Shown piece after piece: positions 34,082-46,850 of a stretch of DNA of 64,000 bases (position 1 is its first letter; every line of letters starts with the position of its first letter). The notes under the pieces were generated by a model. The model was not told the DNA's origin. It made no database searches and saw nothing but the letters and a program-made list of their open reading frames with translations. Source of the stretch: Epiperipatus broadwayi (Eukaryota; Onychophora; Udeonychophora; Euonychophora; Peripatidae); NCBI GenBank assembly GCA_028023455.1, contig JAQFVV010012416.1, positions 6,801,594 to 6,865,593 of the forward strand, read 5' to 3'. The translations under genes and the position numbers were made by a program.

Positions 34082-34692
34082 GTAAGTGATTAATTTTTTT
34101 AAGTCTTTAAATATTAGATATGAGCAAGTAAATCAAAAGGATTTAAAAAGAGATTAACCCTTAACAGCTACAATCATTATGTAATGCATCCAGAAATTTA
34201 TATCCCTTAATTTGGAAATATTTTTAAAATTGAACAGCTGTCCATTTCAGAACCTTTTTAGTTATATCTATACTTTTCAAAAATCAAATTAATTTGAATT
34301 TAACTCATAGAATGTACGTTTTATGCCACTTTTTTGGAAGTTTAGTGGTATCATATGCAGATGTAGTCTAAATATAAATAAATTTGTTTCAAAGAATTTT
34401 ATTGCTTAAATGTTACATAATTTTTTTAATATAACATAATTCGGATAGCAATAGAACCTAAAATAACCTTACAATTAATGGTATATGAAATTACATATAA
34501 TAATATATATTATATATTTTCAAAAATAAGAAAACCATTTATTCTTAGTAATACTTTTAATAAATGGAGATATCATATTACTGTCTTAGAAAATGCTTTA
34601 TTATGGGCCAATTATCAGACTAAATATCGTATGTGGAAATCTTTTCATCCCTTGCTCTGACTAACTCTAATTTAATCCAGAAGCTACGTTTT

Positions 34693-35093
34693 CTAGCATG
34701 TATAATTATATAAAAAAGTGCATTTTATATATAGAATAAATGCCAAAATCCTAATTTCAGGGAATATTCCCTTTGAAAACAATTTAAATAAGATTTGTGC
34801 ATTGCAATTGGGAGTTCGGAATAGTCTTTGAATTTCTAAGTGTATGTTTTTAAAAGATTGACATTCAAAAAAATAAGCGAAATTGAGATTCTGCATCTCC
34901 ATGACAACCCACATTGAGAATCAGCATTTTTACAGAGTCTTTTATATTTATAAAAATGTAATGTTGGTAATGATTGCAAATTTAATTTTATTAAAAAATC
35001 AAAATAATTTATTTTAAAAGACCAACACTTGAATTTGCAGATTATCTGCTTATTATTTATATTTAGAGTTGTCTGTCCACTATTATTATTCAT
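34693..35093 (-). pseudogene. Decayed L1/Tx1-like LINE C-terminal fragment
   Basis: Two overlapping minus-strand frames. One reads INYFDFLIKLNLQSLPTL followed by HFYKYKRLCKNADSQC. The other reads MEMQNLNFAYFFECQSFKNI ... LFSKGIFPEIRILAFI. They align in order with the terminal domain of the LINE at the window end (HTDFLLKINLGSLSTAIFL; EDMDHILCLCPVWQGLRQNF; VLNRGIFAEIRLATYINF). A frame change lies between them. This is an old copy of a related element, same orientation. Confidence 0.6.
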
Positions 35094-35401
35094 AGATGAG
35101 CATAATAAAGAGTAGATATAGTTATCAATGACTAAGTAGTGATGAAAACAAAGATCTTGAGAAAATAGTCATAGATGGCGGCCTGTCTGTTGGAATAATT
35201 TAAATATGGCATCTAATTTTGGAAAAAAAATTGCACATGAAGAATTTATATTTATAGTTTTTAAAATATGAAAGACATATATTGAGTGAAAACCTAAACC
35301 ATTTTGTAATAGAGGTTATTGTAATTATTTAATTGAGATAGATACTATTTTTTTTCTCCTGAGCAATTTCCTCCCCATGATATTATGTAAACTGGAAAGG
35401 C

Positions 35402-35512
<111 letters not shown>

Positions 35513-35869
35513 TTTGTAAATAGTAAGATATTCTTGTCATTAGTAGAATAAATAATAATGATTTTCCAAAAGAATTGCTCAGGTGTTCAATTTTCCCTTT
35601 AAGCTATTTTTGTATTGCTGGTTACATTCCTGGATTACTTAGATGAAAAGAAAAACTCAAAAAAATTAAAAGATATTCCATAAAAAAAAATATACAATAC
35701 ATAACCTACATGAATAACATAACAGTTTTTTGGGGGTCAAAAATACAAATCCTATTTTTATAAATGTAAATATAGAGGATTTGAATTCAGACTTTCAAGC
35801 AATCTTCAACTATCCACATTATCTCATACTACTGATAAACATGACCACACACATGTAGAAAAAATAAAT

Positions 35870-35930
35870 AATCACCAATATAGGTATTTCGTCCTGAACT
35901 GGTATTCATCCGTGGGTCCAAATTATCATC
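35870..35930 (-). ncRNA. Decayed inverted partner of the hammerhead-like unit
   Basis: Minus-strand copy of 36101-36161: CGGATGA (core T to G change), a weakened stem II, then CGAAATACCTATA and TTGGTGATTATT. The core substitution should abolish cleavage. The surrounding 80 bp pair with 36090-36175, giving a large inverted repeat. Confidence 0.55.
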
Positions 35931-36100
35931 TCCCATATATATATAAAATCAGTGCTATTGTCATCAGATGATCAGATTTTCAATGGTTATGGATGGCTGA
36001 AGAGTTGGAGGTTGGAGTAGATTGAAGTCTATCCATTAAAGTATAAAGCTTTGCTATCTTAATATAAACTGAGCACTGATTATATATGTGTGTTGGAAAT

Positions 36101-36161
36101 GATAATCTAATCCAACTGATGAGTGCTGGTTCAGCACGAAATATGTCTATTGGTGATTATT
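36101..36161 (+). ncRNA. Hammerhead-ribozyme-like motif
   Basis: The core CTGATGA (36116-36122) is followed by a perfect stem II (GTGCT/AGCAC around GGTTC, 36123-36137), then GAAA (36138-36141) and a CUA candidate cleavage triplet (36147-36149). Stem I is formed by CCAA/TTGG (36112-36115 with 36150-36153). After an internal loop, ATAATC/GATTAT (36102-36107 with 36155-36160) extends it. Stem III would be minimal, as described for Penelope-like-element and retrozyme hammerheads. It lies in a non-coding repeat unit, not beside a retroelement frame. All invariant core bases are present; activity is inferred only. Confidence 0.6.
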
Positions 36162-36671
36162 TATCTTTTCTACATAACCTATGTGGATGACATAACAGTT
36201 TTTCTTAGGTCAAAAACACAAATCCTATTTTACTAAATGTAAGTAATTTTATTTTTCCCTTTTTTTAAAAAAATATATGGTTATTTTCTTCAAGTTGTTT
36301 TATACAAATATTATAATACTTGGCTTTCAGGGAAAAAATCAAATTTATTTTATTATATTGTCATCATAATTTTACTAAAAGAACGTAATCACACCATACT
36401 AGTTGGGAACTGTATAAATAAAAGTAATTTTTCTATTTACTGCCATTTATGGGTTTTTTTACTCTTTTTATATAAATACTATATTATATATTATGAATAA
36501 TGCTTATAATAACAAAAAAATCGAATTTTTAATCCTAATTATATCGTAAAGTAATACTTTTTTTAGAAGCAGTAACACGTGCTAAAACCATTACATTACA
36601 AAATGACATTGTAGCTATTGCAGGTTAAAAACTGATAAAAATTAATCAGGAAAGTTTTTTATTTACAGTTA

Positions 36672-36782
36672 TATTTTTTTTTTCTTCATGTGTCAAAGCA
36701 TCAGCCAAGAAGCAAACCCACAAACCTGGTAGAACTGCTTGTAAGACAGCTGTGCTGACCACTTGGTCACCAATGCTTGACT
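36672..36782 (-). mobile_element. tRNA-derived SINE fragment
   Basis: The minus strand reads GACCAAGTGGTCAGCAC (A-box-like), then about 45 bp later GTGGGTTTGCTTCTTGGC (B-box-like, cf. GGTTCGATTC). A spacer and an A-rich tail follow. The order, spacing and tail fit a diverged tRNA-derived SINE. The tRNA fold itself is not intact. Confidence 0.6.
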
Positions 36783-39700
36783 ACAATTATTTTTAATCCA
36801 CTTTATTTATTTCATTACAGATAAATGCTAAATGTTAAATTCTCCTACTTTATTAAATATTTTGATGTTTTTCAATTAAAATGATTATTAAATAATCTAG
36901 GTTTTTATTGCTAACAATCATTTGAAAATTTCTCCATAATTACCAAACTTCTGCAAAAATACAAAAAAATGTAAGCTGCTTTTATGTAAAAATGTTAATT
37001 TACAAACATGTGTTGTATTAAATCAAGAGCAGTCTTCCTACAATTCTAATACCACTTATTATTATCTTGAATGATCCCTAGATACCAAATGGTAAAACAT
37101 TAAATTCCACTCCCGGACCAATTCCTAGTTTTGCTTTTATCAATGATGTCTTCATAATTGGCATGCTATAAGTAAAGTTTTAAACAAAAAGAAATCAAAG
37201 ACAAACTATTGATAATGATAGGGTAAAAAATCCTTAAGGCATTGCATGATTTATGGAGGGAATGGATCCAATCTAATGCTACTATATCATGTTACTGCAT
37301 AATTATTTTTATCATTTTGAATTTACAGGATTTAAAATATATTTTATCCATAAGTATGCATGTTCATTCATTTACTTAGCTCAGTTACTCCTCTTTGGTG
37401 ATGAAAAAAGCAGAAATAAAATGTTTATCTTATCTAGAGCATTAAAAACTCATATCTCTGACACTTGTATTATCCTCTTAACTAGTTATTCCAACTAGCA
37501 CTTTAACAAAAATGTTAACATCCAGAAATTCACTACATTTAAAGACAAGAGGTTTTTCTCTTTCTCTTATTCTGATTCTAATCATTGTAAGTTTGTGTGA
37601 TTGGTGGTTACTAGATGATAGTATATTTTATTAATCCTCATCTCCAGGTTATTTTCTGAATTTTCAATTTTGCAGTGAAAAACTTATCTATAAAGACAAA
37701 AGATAAAAACTGGTTTGGTCATGGGAATTAGTAATTTGCTATCTTAAAAACCATTAACTTTGCAAGTTTACAATAGATGGTGCTACTATCACTGAGATTT
37801 TGCTAAAAGTGTATTTCATTTTTTTAAAAGAGAGTGTTAAGTGTTTTAAACTAAAATAAATAAATATTGATTAACAATTTGTTTAAACATTGAGATAGAT
37901 AGTAATTATCTAATTCTATAATTTATTTTTTCAAATATAGTAGTTGGAAATTGTAAATCAAATTCAGGTTTCATAAATTGGACTTTTTTTAAATATAGAA
38001 TTGTATTATGGACACACACATTAATAAAGGTCTGAGTTTATAATAAAATTAAGCCAATTTTAAATTTAGTTTTAAAAAAGATAAAAACTACATTTATTTT
38101 AAAAAAGGTTTTAAAAATATATTTTATGTTATAGAAAGCTTAACAAATTAAATTTTTTTTTAGCTCTAATAGCTTATCTTTTTATTACTTAAAGTGCTTG
38201 GAAAACTGATTTCTTTTAAGCTTTGTTTTATGTTTTGGAAATATTTTAAATTTCAATTAAACATATTTGAGGGATTAAGGTGTCTAAGAGTAATCTATAA
38301 ACATGCTGGAGAATTTTGTGAACATGAGTAATTAAAGTAGTTGTTGGCTTGTAATTCCAAAAATTGTATTTTGCAAAGATGATAATGATGTAAATAGGCC
38401 AGTGTGGAAAACAATTTTGCTTTTTGATCTTTGCTTTTTGTCTGCTCAATGTAAAGTACACAGAACCTCTTCAAGTAACTGAAAGGGTCAAGATGCACTG
38501 CTAATTTCTACAAAGAAACTTTACTTTCAGCATTGAGCCTATAGCATTTAAGATGTTTAATTGAGCTTGCTGAATTTTATCCAACACTGCCATGGGCTTC
38601 ATGTATGTTAAATTGCAGTTAAAACAGACATAATTATCAACTGTGAAAGAGAATAGATTTTTAAGACAAACTCTACTTGGAAAACACAAACATAATAGTG
38701 GCTTAAGAAATTAAACTTAAAAATGAAATTCTTTACTTGTAAACCACCAAAAATCTCTTTTCAAATACGTAAATATGTAAATATAATTCCATTTTATAAA
38801 AAAAAAATATTCCCTTAGTCATATCTTGGATTTAAGGCAACCCATTCATTTGCTTTATGAACTATTTGATAATCTTTTAAACTTTTGTTACCTACAAACC
38901 AAAAATATTTAGAAATATTGGGCAACTTATAATGTAATTTCTACAATTTTATGTATTTGTTTTGCTTACTTTTTACATTAACATACTTTTTAATACCTGT
39001 ATTTTATAACATTTAACTTAGTTTAGACTTTGACTTTATATATCTTGATATGCTTTTAAATATTTTTATTTTAAAGATGCAGATGCTATTTCTTTAAAAA
39101 TTTAGTCAAGTGAAATAGTCTATATTTTAAAATATTTGAAATAAAAGAGAATCAATATTGTTTTTTAAAATATTTATTTTTTGTCCTAAAGAGTTTTAAA
39201 TTTACTTCTGTGATTTGGTAATTAAAATTTAGATCACCTTTCTCCTAAAGAAAAATTTCTTTGAAAAATAAAAAAAAATAATTATTTTAAATAATTAAAA
39301 TTTGGTTTTAAAAAGTGTATCTCTGAAGATATTCAAAAACCATTAATGTAAGCCAAGATGTGTGTGTAATGTGATTTGTGCATATATCATTAATTTAGTA
39401 AAATGGTTTTATTGTGGTTACATATGTAGGCAGTTTTCCCTATTTACTTTTTTATTTCACATCTGTATCTGAAATTAAAGATTAATACATATTTGTGCAT
39501 GTATTTTTAGCAATCCTGTAGATATTAGTCACAAGCAAAATTTGTATATGTTTACTTGCATCTCCATAATATATTATTTCTGTTTGAGGTACTAATTGAT
39601 AATTTTTATTTTGCTTCAATTTCAGGAACATTTCTCCCCATGAATTTTATTTTACCTTGTACATGAGTTGTTAGAAGCTATTTATTGTTGTTTTATTTTA

Positions 39701-40722
39701 ACATGGTGTATGTATCAAATGCATAATGTATAGGTCTGAATTTTATAGTGACCTATGCATTGTAAACCTTTATACTTAATTTCAAGATGTTTTGTTCTTG
39801 GTTGTGATTTTATGCAAAAGTGAAGTGTGCACTTCTTAACTTATAACAGATATCTAACAGAATCAGATAAATAATATAGTACCTGTCTTCCTTCAAATAT
39901 ATTACATTATAAAATATATTTGTGTGAGATTTAATATTTAAAGGCTTCCAGATGTCAAATGCAAAATATATAAAGGGGCAATTTCAGTTTGTACTTGAAC
40001 TGTACTATATTGAATGATTAATAAACTTTGTTTTGTTTTATTATTAGATCAGTTTTAGCACTTCTTTACTGCTATCTGCTCACCCAATTAATATCTCTAA
40101 TTACCTAGAGGCAATGGTAAATGTCTATGATTAATAGTGTAGCTGTGTAGACCTTTATCCAAATGCTCATATTCTAGGCTATGGATCTAGTTGTGTCATC
40201 TGGTGTTGGATATTAATATAGTTACACTTTAGATCAAAGACTTTACATTAAATTAAATGTTAACTTATGTATTAGACTTGCAATGTATTAGACCTGCTAT
40301 GCCTTTTCACATTCATATAAATCTGTTGATAACTTTCTAATCTTATGATAAGACCAAATAATGTGTATACTTGGATCTTGTACAAACTTGATAAATTCAT
40401 CAAAACAGACCATGTGTACATGGTATTTTCACAAGGTTTACAAAGTTATCAGCAGTCTTAATATGTATGTGAAAAGACATAGCAGTTCTAATACATGTAG
40501 TAATTGCATCAGACTAAATCTAATAATACTAAGAATAGTAATTTCTAATAATACTAATAATATGAATTTCACACAAAAATAAATCTGAAAAAGTTTTATA
40601 TAATTCCCAAATGTTACTTTAAATCCAGACAAAACAATCACTAAATTACAAAATACTAAAAAAATACACATAAGGTACTTTCTGTGTAATGTATAACAGG
40701 AATTATCATAATGAAATAATCA
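36783..40722. other. Intronic sequence, no gene seen
   Basis: AT-rich. Minus-strand frames at 38246-38689 (up to 71 codons) show no recognised domain. A splice-acceptor-like site at 39612-39625 followed by AATAAA at 40020 is discussed as a possible alternative terminal exon. Confidence 0.35.
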
Positions 40723-41221
40723 TCACATGACCACATTTTATGCTTACACAAGTTGTTTTTACAGAGATGAAACTCTCCATACAGTAGCATCTTTCAGTGC
40801 AAACCAGAGATTTGTGCATAAAATCCCTATCTACTGCCTACTTATTCAATATCCACATACTACTTTCTAGCTTGTAGCTTCATCAATAAGAAACCTTGGA
40901 TATGTGGTCACTGCATCTAGACTTTATCAGTGAGAAGCCTTGGATCTGAGATCACTGCTTCTAAGATCTAGGTGCAGTCATACCATATCTAAGACTCCTC
41001 ATTGATGAAAATCACAAGCTAGAAACTAGTCTGAGGATACTAAGATATGCAGTGATCTTAGATCCAAAGCTCCTCACTGACAAAAGCCACAAGCTAGAAA
41101 CTAGTCTGGGGATATTGGATGATTAGGCACTAGATAGGGATTTTATGCATAAATATTTCTGCATCCATTGATTATTCTGGCTTGCACTGAGTGGCACTAT
41201 TGTATGGAGAGTTTTACCTCC
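40723..41221. mobile_element. Foldback element family F, copy 1
   Basis: Flanked by the 12-bp direct repeat ATGAAATAATCA (40711-40722 and 41222-41233). Inside, AAACTCTCCATACAGTAG (from 40770) is inverted at the right end as the complement of CTATTGTATGGAGAGTTTT (ending about 41215). The arms include CAGTGCAAnCCAGA. The interior has repeated CACAAGCTAGAAACTAGTCT segments in both orientations. No coding frame. Confidence 0.85.
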
Positions 41222-41599
41222 ATGAAATAATCAATTTGTCTGATCTACTTTACTTTAAGTGGATAAAATTTTGTTTAAAATGGAGACTAAAAGTAAATTT
41301 TTTTTAAAATGAAGACTAAAACTATTTTTTTTTATTTTTCCCCAAATGGAAACTTATTTAACACATGATTGTGCAATATAATGCCTGCATGGAATCTTCA
41401 CCAGAAATGATAATAAGTAGTAAATGTATTTTTTTCAAAACCAAAATAAAAAATTGATTACTACACTTTTATTATTTCTTCAATGTGATGAACTAATTTT
41501 TTTTATGTCATCCAATATGATTCACATGAAAGTGGTCAATAATCAGCAGCTAATAATTCAGAAGTTTTATAGTCTTTCCAACAGTCTGAATAAATTGTC

Positions 41600-41895
41600 A
41601 ATTCCTCTTCCATATTTTCTTTGATGACTTACATCAGAGTTGCTGTTGTTCTATCATGAATTGTTATGATGCTTGTTGGTCTCCCTGTTCCAGAAGAATT
41701 TGTCTGGCTTGTTTATTTTTTCATTTTTGTGCAAAAAGCTTTCATCAATTTTAATAATTTTGTTAGGGCCACTAATTTTACATTTTTGCCTGCTAAAGCA
41801 AGCTCTGTTTTTCCCCATTCTGTGGATGTTAATTTATGAGCCCAGATGTAAATAAATTGGATTGCCATCAAAAATGGAATTTTGGAACTGTCCAA
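41600..41895 (-). pseudogene. Merlin (IS1595/ISXO2-like) transposase remnant
   Basis: The minus-strand frame 41895-41713 reads MDSSKIPFLMAIQFIYIWAH then KLTSTEWGKTELAL. This resembles the region of Merlin/ISXO2-like transposases with 'GSwFe.SKipl..illfiYlWahkltt.....ELgls'. In a second frame downstream INESFLHKNEKINKPDKFFW recalls the 'EIDEsl...k...gR' block with the first catalytic Asp. The frames are shifted relative to each other and interrupted. Function is lost; the family call rests on motif memory, not a search. Confidence 0.45.
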
Positions 41896-42395
41896 CCTAT
41901 GAAGACCTATTTTATTATTACATCCTCAAATAGCACAATGCTATTGTTTGTCTGAAGTATGGATGTACTTGACTGTATTGATCTCAGTAGTGGGGAAACT
42001 TCAAATGTTCAACATTTTGTACTGTTTAAAAAAAATGTAGTATTAATCAGAAAATTGGAAAAAATAAATCAGAATTGGAGTAAAAAAAACTTTGAGAAGA
42101 ATTTGTCCAAACAAAATTTGGACAATCAATGAAAGTGTAAATTTATCACATTATTGACTGATATCAGATGAGATCACAGTGTTTATTTGATGGGATTGCA
42201 AAGTTAGATATTCATCATGAATGTCAAAAGGTGTACCATCTCTACTACATTGCAGGATTAATACACAAGTACCAAATAAACTTTCAATTTTTTTTCATCC
42301 CCACTTTTTCCAAAATCTATCATTCTACTTATAAACACATTTTCAATTTAATTTCTATTGTGTTTTCTAATTTTCCCATTAAATAATTTGTTTCA

Positions 42396-42506
42396 GTAGT
42401 TGTGGATGGACTGTACTACCACCAGTAGATGGTGCTGCACCACCATCAACAACTGGCTCGCAGCTTGCAAGTGACTCAGCAGTAGTATGGTCCCTCCACA
42501 ACTACC
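42396..42506. repeat. Small hairpin repeat
   Basis: GTAGTTGTGGATGGACTGTA at the left pairs with the inverse of GTAGTATGGTCCCTCCACAA, followed by CTACC, at the right, few mismatches. The loop (about 60 bp) is GC-richer than its surroundings. Confidence 0.75.
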
Positions 42507-42819
42507 TTTGTTTTTTATATCTACATTTCTGACCACTTCCTTTTAAATTATCTCCAAAAATACATTTTCATAGTCATATTTATCTTTTTCTATCCTCATT
42601 TATTGTTTTCTATTTTCAGTAATCATACTTTAAATGATCAAATTTCAATGATAAAATTTGTCCATAATGTTGCCTTCTATATATAAAATTGAAAATTATC
42701 AATTTAAAACAAAATTTAATTAGACAACTGTAAATAAAAAAGTTATTTAATACATGAATCCAGCTTTCATTCTTTTTAGTGGAATCTTTTCAAGATGTTT
42801 CTTTTTACACAATCACATG

Positions 42820-43110
42820 AGATTTGATGTGATGTACTGTGGCTTCTCCTTAAATGAAGTGAGGAATCTTCAGTAATTATACCCAGAGAAACCTGTTAGC
42901 CACTTTATTTTCCATTCCCCACTCTACGTTTTCCATATTCTGCTCCATCCCATTTCCACAACATAATCTTTGTCAACTCTATGGCCTTTATATCTAAATC
43001 CCCCTTATCTTTTCCCAAACCCAGCATAAAAACCAATAATCCACTTTTTATATAATCACTTTTTTCATATTTATTCTTCCATAACTTTATTATTTGTACC
43101 CTTTCATGAC
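42820..43110. repeat. Dispersed repeat family R, copy 2
   Basis: Second copy of the repeat at 13308-13610, same orientation, with scattered substitutions and small indels. Both copies lie in introns of the CRAL-TRIO gene. Confidence 0.75.
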
Positions 43111-45447
43111 CAATGTCCCTACAGCAACTCCCCCAATGAGCATTATTTACATTACATTACAATAAATATAATTATTAAAATACATATAGTAAATACAATT
43201 AGTAAAATACATGTGTGTGAATAAAAATGATTACACTTACTACAGTCGTTTTTTTTTCATAATATATGTATATTAAAAATAATCTATAAAAAAACCCAAT
43301 AATAATAACCCCTTTTATTTTTTAAATTATAACTCTAAAGTTTTCAATATTAATAATAATTTAGAAAGTTATTCTGAATACAAGATTGGCCTTGTTGATG
43401 AGTGTCTGGGCAATAATAAACCTAACAATTTATCTTTACGATCTCTTTTTATTGTTGTTGTCGTTACATGAAAAAACAAGGTGTTTCTTCATTTATTTTA
43501 ATCACATCTTTCAATAAAAGTTTAATATATTTTTTATTGGGTTTTTTTTTTTTCACTTTTAATCTACTTGCTTTAATTTACTTCATCAGGATATAAAGAT
43601 GCCAAAGGGTATTAGAACTTACACCTGAAAATATAATCTAACATTCAAATATCTGTTAAGAAAACGAACATTTTTAAAAATTCTAATAGGCTTTGGATTT
43701 TTCATTCTACTTTTAACGTAATCTATTTTGGTGAAATATGTGATTACATGGTTTATATTGGTTTAAGTATATAGTACCTGTCATTTAAATGTATGTTGCA
43801 CTTTAGTTGGGATCAAGTGGCTTAATAATACATATCTATATACATATAAATATTTACTAAAATCAGTTTCTAAAAAAATTATATATAAGTGGTAGATAAT
43901 TAATTAGGACATAAAATATGCTGTCATATTTAAAATGGTTTTTATGATTTTGTATTCAATTGGGTGGATGTCTTATTATATATTAATTTTTACATGATGA
44001 ACTGTATGGTTAATGATAAATATTGGGTATTAAAGCAAAGATCATATCCTAATTTTAGTGGCAAGTGGACATGTCTAAAAGTGCAAGGGTTTGATCTGTA
44101 ATCTTTAATTTTTATTTATTTTGCTGTAGAAAGTGATTGCAGTTTTTAAGACATTGGACTGAAGCAGAAATGGCATCTAAGAAATCAAAGAGTAAATAGA
44201 ATAAAAATAGTTACTCCAATTCTAGTGTAGATTCCTTTTGCCATTTAATGATAGATGTAATAAAGGTTCCATGTTTTTGAAGTGATGGGCTCTGAAAGAG
44301 AAAGAGTTAGATATTTTATTCCTCTTTCTGACATAGAGAACAAGTTAATATTGGCAGAAAACATTTTTTAGCTAAGAAGCTACAGTCAGCAAAGCTTTTG
44401 AAATCTTGATAAGAAAGGTCAGGATAATAATTAGGGCTCTAGATATCAGAATTTAAGGAAAATATTGAATTATTAATTAGTGCTCAGTTTTAGGGGAAGG
44501 CTATAAGTTTTCCAGTAATTTATTTTAGTCATTAAAATATGTTGTTTTAGTATGGATAATGCAGCATGGGTATCACAGAGATATGTGAAAATGTATTTTA
44601 ACTCATGGTGGTGCGTCTATTGGGGTAATGCAAATATTTTTTTAAATTTTTTTATTAGGCTTAAGGTTTTTCTTTCTATTGAAAAAAATTATAATCATAC
44701 TAACTAACTGTATTTGATAAATGAGTATTTAGATATTCTTACCTTAAGAATAAAATAAGGATAATAAAACAGGCAAAACTTCACCACCTATCAATTTTTA
44801 AGCTTGATGTATGTTGCCTTCTATTTCACTGGAATTTCTTTTGTAAGGGACAACTTTTGTTGGTATTGACCTTTTTATCTTATATTGTATCAGGCTGTGT
44901 ACAAGAACTCATTTTTTTACAAATAAAATGTCATATTAAACAACAGGGATATATACCCTATTTAAGTACAAAAGATAAGGTGCCACTCTTATCTTTTCAA
45001 AAGTCTCTATTTTGTGCTTTGGTTCAAGAATATCCTCTATATTCATAACACAGAATATGTACATAGGGTATAAATCCTACTGTTTAAAATTACATTAAAT
45101 ATCATTTAGCAGCAGTATTGAAACAAAAACGTCACATAATACATCATCAGATCTTAGCTTACACATATAAATTCTTCTATTCTCACTATTATTGATTATT
45201 ATTTTATAGCTTACACAAGATAGCATAAAGTAGTGTAAGTAGAAAAATTAGCTAAAGCATTGAGAAAAAAATATTCAAAAAGTAAAAAATATTAACTAGC
45301 AGTTTCTCAATAATATACAGAATGACATTATAGAATAAAAGTAAAAATAAAGGAAAATTACCTGCCTTTGGCTTATGAAAACTAAAGCTAATAGAAATAA
45401 AAGAATCTTATGTTTTCAACATAATATCTTTAGAAAAAAATATATAT
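43111..45447. other. Intronic sequence, no gene seen
   Basis: AT-rich. A 63-codon frame at 44857-45048 has no recognised domain. Confidence 0.4.
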
Positions 45448-46850
45448 GAATAATCATGAATAGTATTAAAGGTTTTATACGTTTTACTATAAAATAAAAA
45501 TGGTCAACAAACAATTGTTATTGTTTTCAAAGTATGAAGCATTATGGGTAAATTATCTGATTAAATTTCAATAGATACTTGTACAGAGCAGTTTGAAGTT
45601 GGTTTATTGTTACTGAAGGAAGAATGAATATTCACCATGATTCTAAGAATATATAGGATTGGAATAAATATAACATATCTGCTTAGTAGGTAAATAAAAT
45701 TGTGCTTTAAAAATAAATAGCTCAGTGTAAGGAAAAGGTTTTTCCAACAGTATATGAGTTTTTTTCTATAGTTTCTATTGGTGACCAATGTTGGATAATC
45801 AATTGGGCTGATTACAGTTACCTAAAAAAAATTTAGCATATTGAAAACAAATTTATTCAATCTGAATTCAAATTAAATCACTAAGCATCACATGATAATC
45901 ATTTCTTATGCTTGCTCAAGTTGTTAAAACAGGAAAAACTCTCCATACAGTAGTGCCACTCAGTGCAAGCCAGAGTAATCAATGAATGCAAAAAAATGTG
46001 TGCATACCTACTCATCTTATATCCCCAGACTAGTTTCTAGCTTATGGATTTCATCAGTGAGGATCCTTGGATCTGAGAGTACTGCAGATGCATGAAAGCA
46101 ACAAGCTAGAAACTAGTTGGGGGGGTATTGGATGAGTAGGCATTCAGATCCAAGGTACAGTACTCTCAGATCCAAGGTTCCTCACTGATGAAACCACAAG
46201 CTAAAAACTAGTCTGTGGATATTGGATTGGGCACTAGACAGATTTTGTGCATAAACCTCCTTGCATCCATTGATTACTCTGGCTTGCACTGAATGGCATT
46301 ACTGTATGGAGAGTTTTGCCAGAATTCAAATTCAATATTGTAGATATGGATGACAGATATGTTATTTGGGTGTGAATAATCCTGATTATTATTAAAGATT
46401 TTATACCATTTACTATGAATAAAAAAAAGAGCAGCAAACAATTGTTATTGTTTTCAAAGTATGAAGCATTATGGGTAAATTATCTGATTAAATTTCAATA
46501 GTACTTGTACAGAAGCAGTTTGAAGTTGGTTTATTGTTAATAAAGAAAAAATGAATATTCACAGTGATTCTAATGGTATATAGGATTAGAATAAATGTAA
46601 TACATCTATTTAGTAGGTAGATAAAATTGTCTTTTTTAAATTAAATAGCTCAATGCAAGAAAAAGGTTTTTCCAACAGTATATGAGTTTTTGTCTATAGT
46701 TTTTATTAGTGACCAATATTGAATAATCAATTGGGTTGACTACAGTTACCTAAAAAAAATTTAAGCATATTGAAAACAAATTTATTCAATCTGAAATTCA
46801 AATCCAATATTGTAAGTATGGCTGTCAGATGTTATTTCTCTGTGACTAGT
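45448..46850. repeat. Tandem segmental duplication interrupted by element F
   Basis: 45448-45874 plus 46322-46373 matches 46374-46850 in direct orientation. Shared blocks include ACAATTGTTATTGTTTTCAA, GCATTATGGGTAAATTATCT and GTTTGAAGTTGGTTTATTGT. The offset is 926-927 bp, accounted for by about 480 bp of unit plus 447 bp of element F. Confidence 0.9.
45875..46321. mobile_element. Foldback element family F, copy 2
   Basis: Same family as 40723-41221: AAAACTCTCCATACAGTAGT near the left end, and its inverse (CTGTATGGAGAGTTTT) at the right end. The 11-bp GAATTCAAATT lies on both sides (45864-45874 and 46322-46332). It interrupts the first of two tandem host segments; the second segment lacks it, giving an empty-site reference. 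Confidence 0.85.

Larger units (their letters stand above)
35696..36240. repeat. Composite repeat: direct repeats enclosing inverted hammerhead units
   Basis: The outer blocks (35696-35768 and 36170-36240) are direct repeats sharing ACATAACCTA, ATAACATAACAGTTTTT and CAAATCCTATTTT. The inner blocks (about 35850-35945 and 36090-36175) are inverted copies of the hammerhead-like unit. No coding frame is present. Confidence 0.65.

Noticed and set aside
44169-44199. Short ATG frame beginning MASKKSKSK as an exon
   Set aside because: It stops after nine codons, with no donor site or support.
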